Part shown: positions 13,624 to 14,678 of the stretch, in pieces
Numbering within the stretch: position 1 is the stretch's first letter
Layout of the letters: each line of letters begins with the position of its first letter
Source: Bradyrhizobiaceae bacterium
GTDB lineage: Bacteria; Pseudomonadota; Alphaproteobacteria; Rhizobiales; Hyphomicrobiaceae
Reading direction: 5' to 3'
DNA length: 14,678 nt
NCBI GenBank assembly: GCA_947475855.1
Contig: CANJPN010000100.1
Location: 1-14,678, forward strand
The notes under the pieces: generated by a model
Seen by the model: only the letters and a program-made list of their open reading frames with translations
The model's database searches: none
What the model was told of the DNA's origin: nothing
Made by a program: the position numbers and the translations under genes

Positions 13624-14244
13624 ATGTCACTCTTGAATGCCATTCTCATCGGACTTGCGACCGGGATCGTATTTGGAATTGCGCTTGAGAAGAGCCGCGT
13701 TTTCGAACCCGGCGTGATCCTGGGCCAGATGCAACTCCGCAATTTCATCATGCTCAAGATCTTTCTGGCGGCCGTCATCACCGGGCTCGTCGTGCTCGCG
13801 GTGATGAACGGGATGTTCGGCGTCAAGCTCGGTCTCAAGCCGCTGCTATACAAGGCCGACATCATCGGCGGGCTGATCCTCGGCGCGGGAATCGCACTCG
13901 CCGGCGCCTGCCCTGGCACGACGCTCGCCCAGATTGGAGCCGGCTATCGGGATGCGTGGTTCATCCTGCTCGGTGGCATCGCCGGCGCCCTCTTCTACGG
14001 CTATTTCGACGCCCCGCTCACCGCGCTGTTCGACGAGAAGGGTGCGAAGGTCGGGTTCGATCAAATGCTGGGACTGCCGTTCTGGATGGTGGCGCTCGCG
14101 CTGGCGGCTGCGCTTACCGGCGTGCTTGTTTTTCTGGAAGGATGGCGTCCGTGGCGCCAAGAGATCGGCGCGGATCAAGACGGACTTGTGTCGTCCATAT
14201 CGACCGCAGCGCCCGGTATCAGCGCCGCCCCCAGACACTCTTGA
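13624..14244 (+). CDS. YeeE/YedE family transporter, second half
   Basis: This 206-aa membrane protein has hydrophobic segments near 5-20, 43-62, 79-97, 112-128 and 153-172. The conserved loop GAGIALAGACPGTTLAQIG (87-105) carries Cys96. This is the partner half of the transporter encoded just upstream, and together they match the two-fold repeat of TsuA-like sulfur importers. GGAGA about 6 nt before ATG 13624 supports the start. The last 30 or so residues after WRPWRQE (cytoplasmic, small and polar) are outside the family core, and the final codons and stop are made by the first copy of an 11-bp tandem repeat. The tail may therefore have been altered by repeat expansion. The next gene, an MBL-fold protein, begins 70 bp on. 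Confidence 0.92.
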   Translation: MSLLNAILIGLATGIVFGIALEKSRVFEPGVILGQMQLRNFIMLKIFLAAVITGLVVLAVMNGMFGVKLGLKPLLYKADIIGGLILGAGIALAGACPGTTLAQIGAGYRDAWFILLGGIAGALFYGYFDAPLTALFDEKGAKVGFDQMLGLPFWMVALALAAALTGVLVFLEGWRPWRQEIGADQDGLVSSISTAAPGISAAPRHS

Positions 14245-14266
14245 GACACTCTTGAGACACTCTTGA
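14234..14266 (+). repeat. Three perfect 11-bp tandem repeats giving TGA in all three frames
   Basis: The unit GACACTCTTGA occurs three times without mismatch (14234-14244, 14245-14255, 14256-14266). Because 11 is not a multiple of 3, the TGA at each unit's end falls in a different frame (14242, 14253, 14264). The first TGA is the stop of the second YeeE/YedE gene; the others would catch +1 and -1 frameshifted ribosomes. It probably arose by slippage. Confidence 0.9.
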
Positions 14267-14314
14267 GCACGACGCGTATCGCCTTGCATGCCAATGGAAC
14301 AGAGGATTGCATCA

Positions 14315-14678
14315 ATGCAATATCCCGTCGATCTGACAATCAAGCCCAAGGTGGCCGCATTCTTCGAGCCGGACACGAACACGATCAGCTACGTCGTCCA
14401 GGATCCGGGTTCCAAGTCATGCGCGGTCATCGATTCCGTGATGGACATCGACTATGCCGCTGGCCGCATCAGCTACCGCTCCGCCGATCTCATCATCGAC
14501 TACATCCGGACAAACGGGCTCACGCTCGAATGGCTGATCGAGACGCACGCCCACGCCGATCACCTTTCGGCTGCGCCCTACATCCAAGGCAAGCTCGGCG
14601 GCAAGATCGGCATCGGCGAGCACATCACGGCGGTGCAGGACGTGTTCGCAAAGGTGTTCAATGAAGGCACCGAGTTCC
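14315..14678 (+). CDS. MBL-fold metallo-hydrolase, persulfide-dioxygenase/Blh-like, 3'-truncated by window edge
   Basis: The first 121 residues are visible, and the frame is open to the window end. The opening residues MQYPVDLTIKPKVAAFFEPD, the TNTISYVVQDP strand and the metal-binding motif THAHADH (77-83: His78, His80, Asp82, His83) show a metallo-beta-lactamase fold of the ETHE1/Blh type. These proteins oxidise glutathione persulfide with one iron, or act in sulfur detoxification. They typically sit with YeeE/YedE and DUF2892 genes, as here. The remaining metal ligands and any C-terminal rhodanese domain lie outside the window. AGAGGA (14301-14306) is 8 nt before ATG 14315. An overlapping ORF from 14263 in another frame has no family similarity and is not the gene. 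The specific assignment as a dioxygenase, as opposed to another MBL hydrolase, is moderately sure. Confidence 0.9.
   Translation, partial: MQYPVDLTIKPKVAAFFEPDTNTISYVVQDPGSKSCAVIDSVMDIDYAAGRISYRSADLIIDYIRTNGLTLEWLIETHAHADHLSAAPYIQGKLGGKIGIGEHITAVQDVFAKVFNEGTEF

Noticed and set aside
14263..14664. 133-codon + strand open frame over the MBL-fold gene
   Set aside because: The translation is unstructured and Arg/His rich, whereas the frame starting at 14315 has the metal-binding THAHADH motif and a good ribosome-binding site.

Overview
The window reads as chromosomal DNA of a high-GC proteobacterium. The gene families and codon use fit an alphaproteobacterium of the Hyphomicrobiales type (Bradyrhizobium, Rhodopseudomonas or Xanthobacteraceae-like). 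That placement is inferred from family content and not from a marker gene.

Region A (1-7576, + strand) is a four-gene predicted peptide-ligation and peptide-cleavage cluster. It holds the 3' part of an alpha-E protein, an 1103-aa transglutaminase fused to a DUF2126 putative amidoligase, a fused circularly permuted ATP-grasp/alpha-E protein, and a stand-alone transglutaminase-like protease overlapping it by ATGA. The ATP-grasp and alpha-E pieces are therefore present both as a split and as a fused version. No proteasome-like Anbu subunit, a frequent neighbour, lies in the window. All catalytic Cys-His-Asp residues are visible in both transglutaminases.

Region B (7577-10344, - strand) converges on A across two hairpins. 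It encodes an HpaB-family flavin-dependent aromatic hydroxylase and, upstream of it, an alpha/beta hydrolase with an intact catalytic triad. This looks like a two-gene aromatic-degradation unit whose flavin reductase must be elsewhere. A strong hairpin sits between the two genes.

Region C (10345-11002) has no intact gene. It contains a truncated IS481-family transposase and its left-end sequence, including an 18-bp motif repeated with 25-bp spacing.

Region D (11003-14678) is a reactive-sulfur module. It has a Crp/Fnr regulator with two cysteines in its sensor domain and a convergent, frameshifted SAM-dependent methyltransferase. An operon follows: DUF2892 membrane protein, a 50-aa single-pass protein, two YeeE/YedE half-transporters and the start of a metallo-beta-lactamase-fold protein resembling persulfide dioxygenases. 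CRP/FNR-like palindromes lie just upstream of both the regulator gene and the operon. A three-copy 11-bp tandem repeat at the end of the second transporter half puts a TGA in all three forward frames. The most interesting hypothesis is that the Crp/Fnr protein is a thiol-based sulfane-sulfur sensor controlling itself and the operon.
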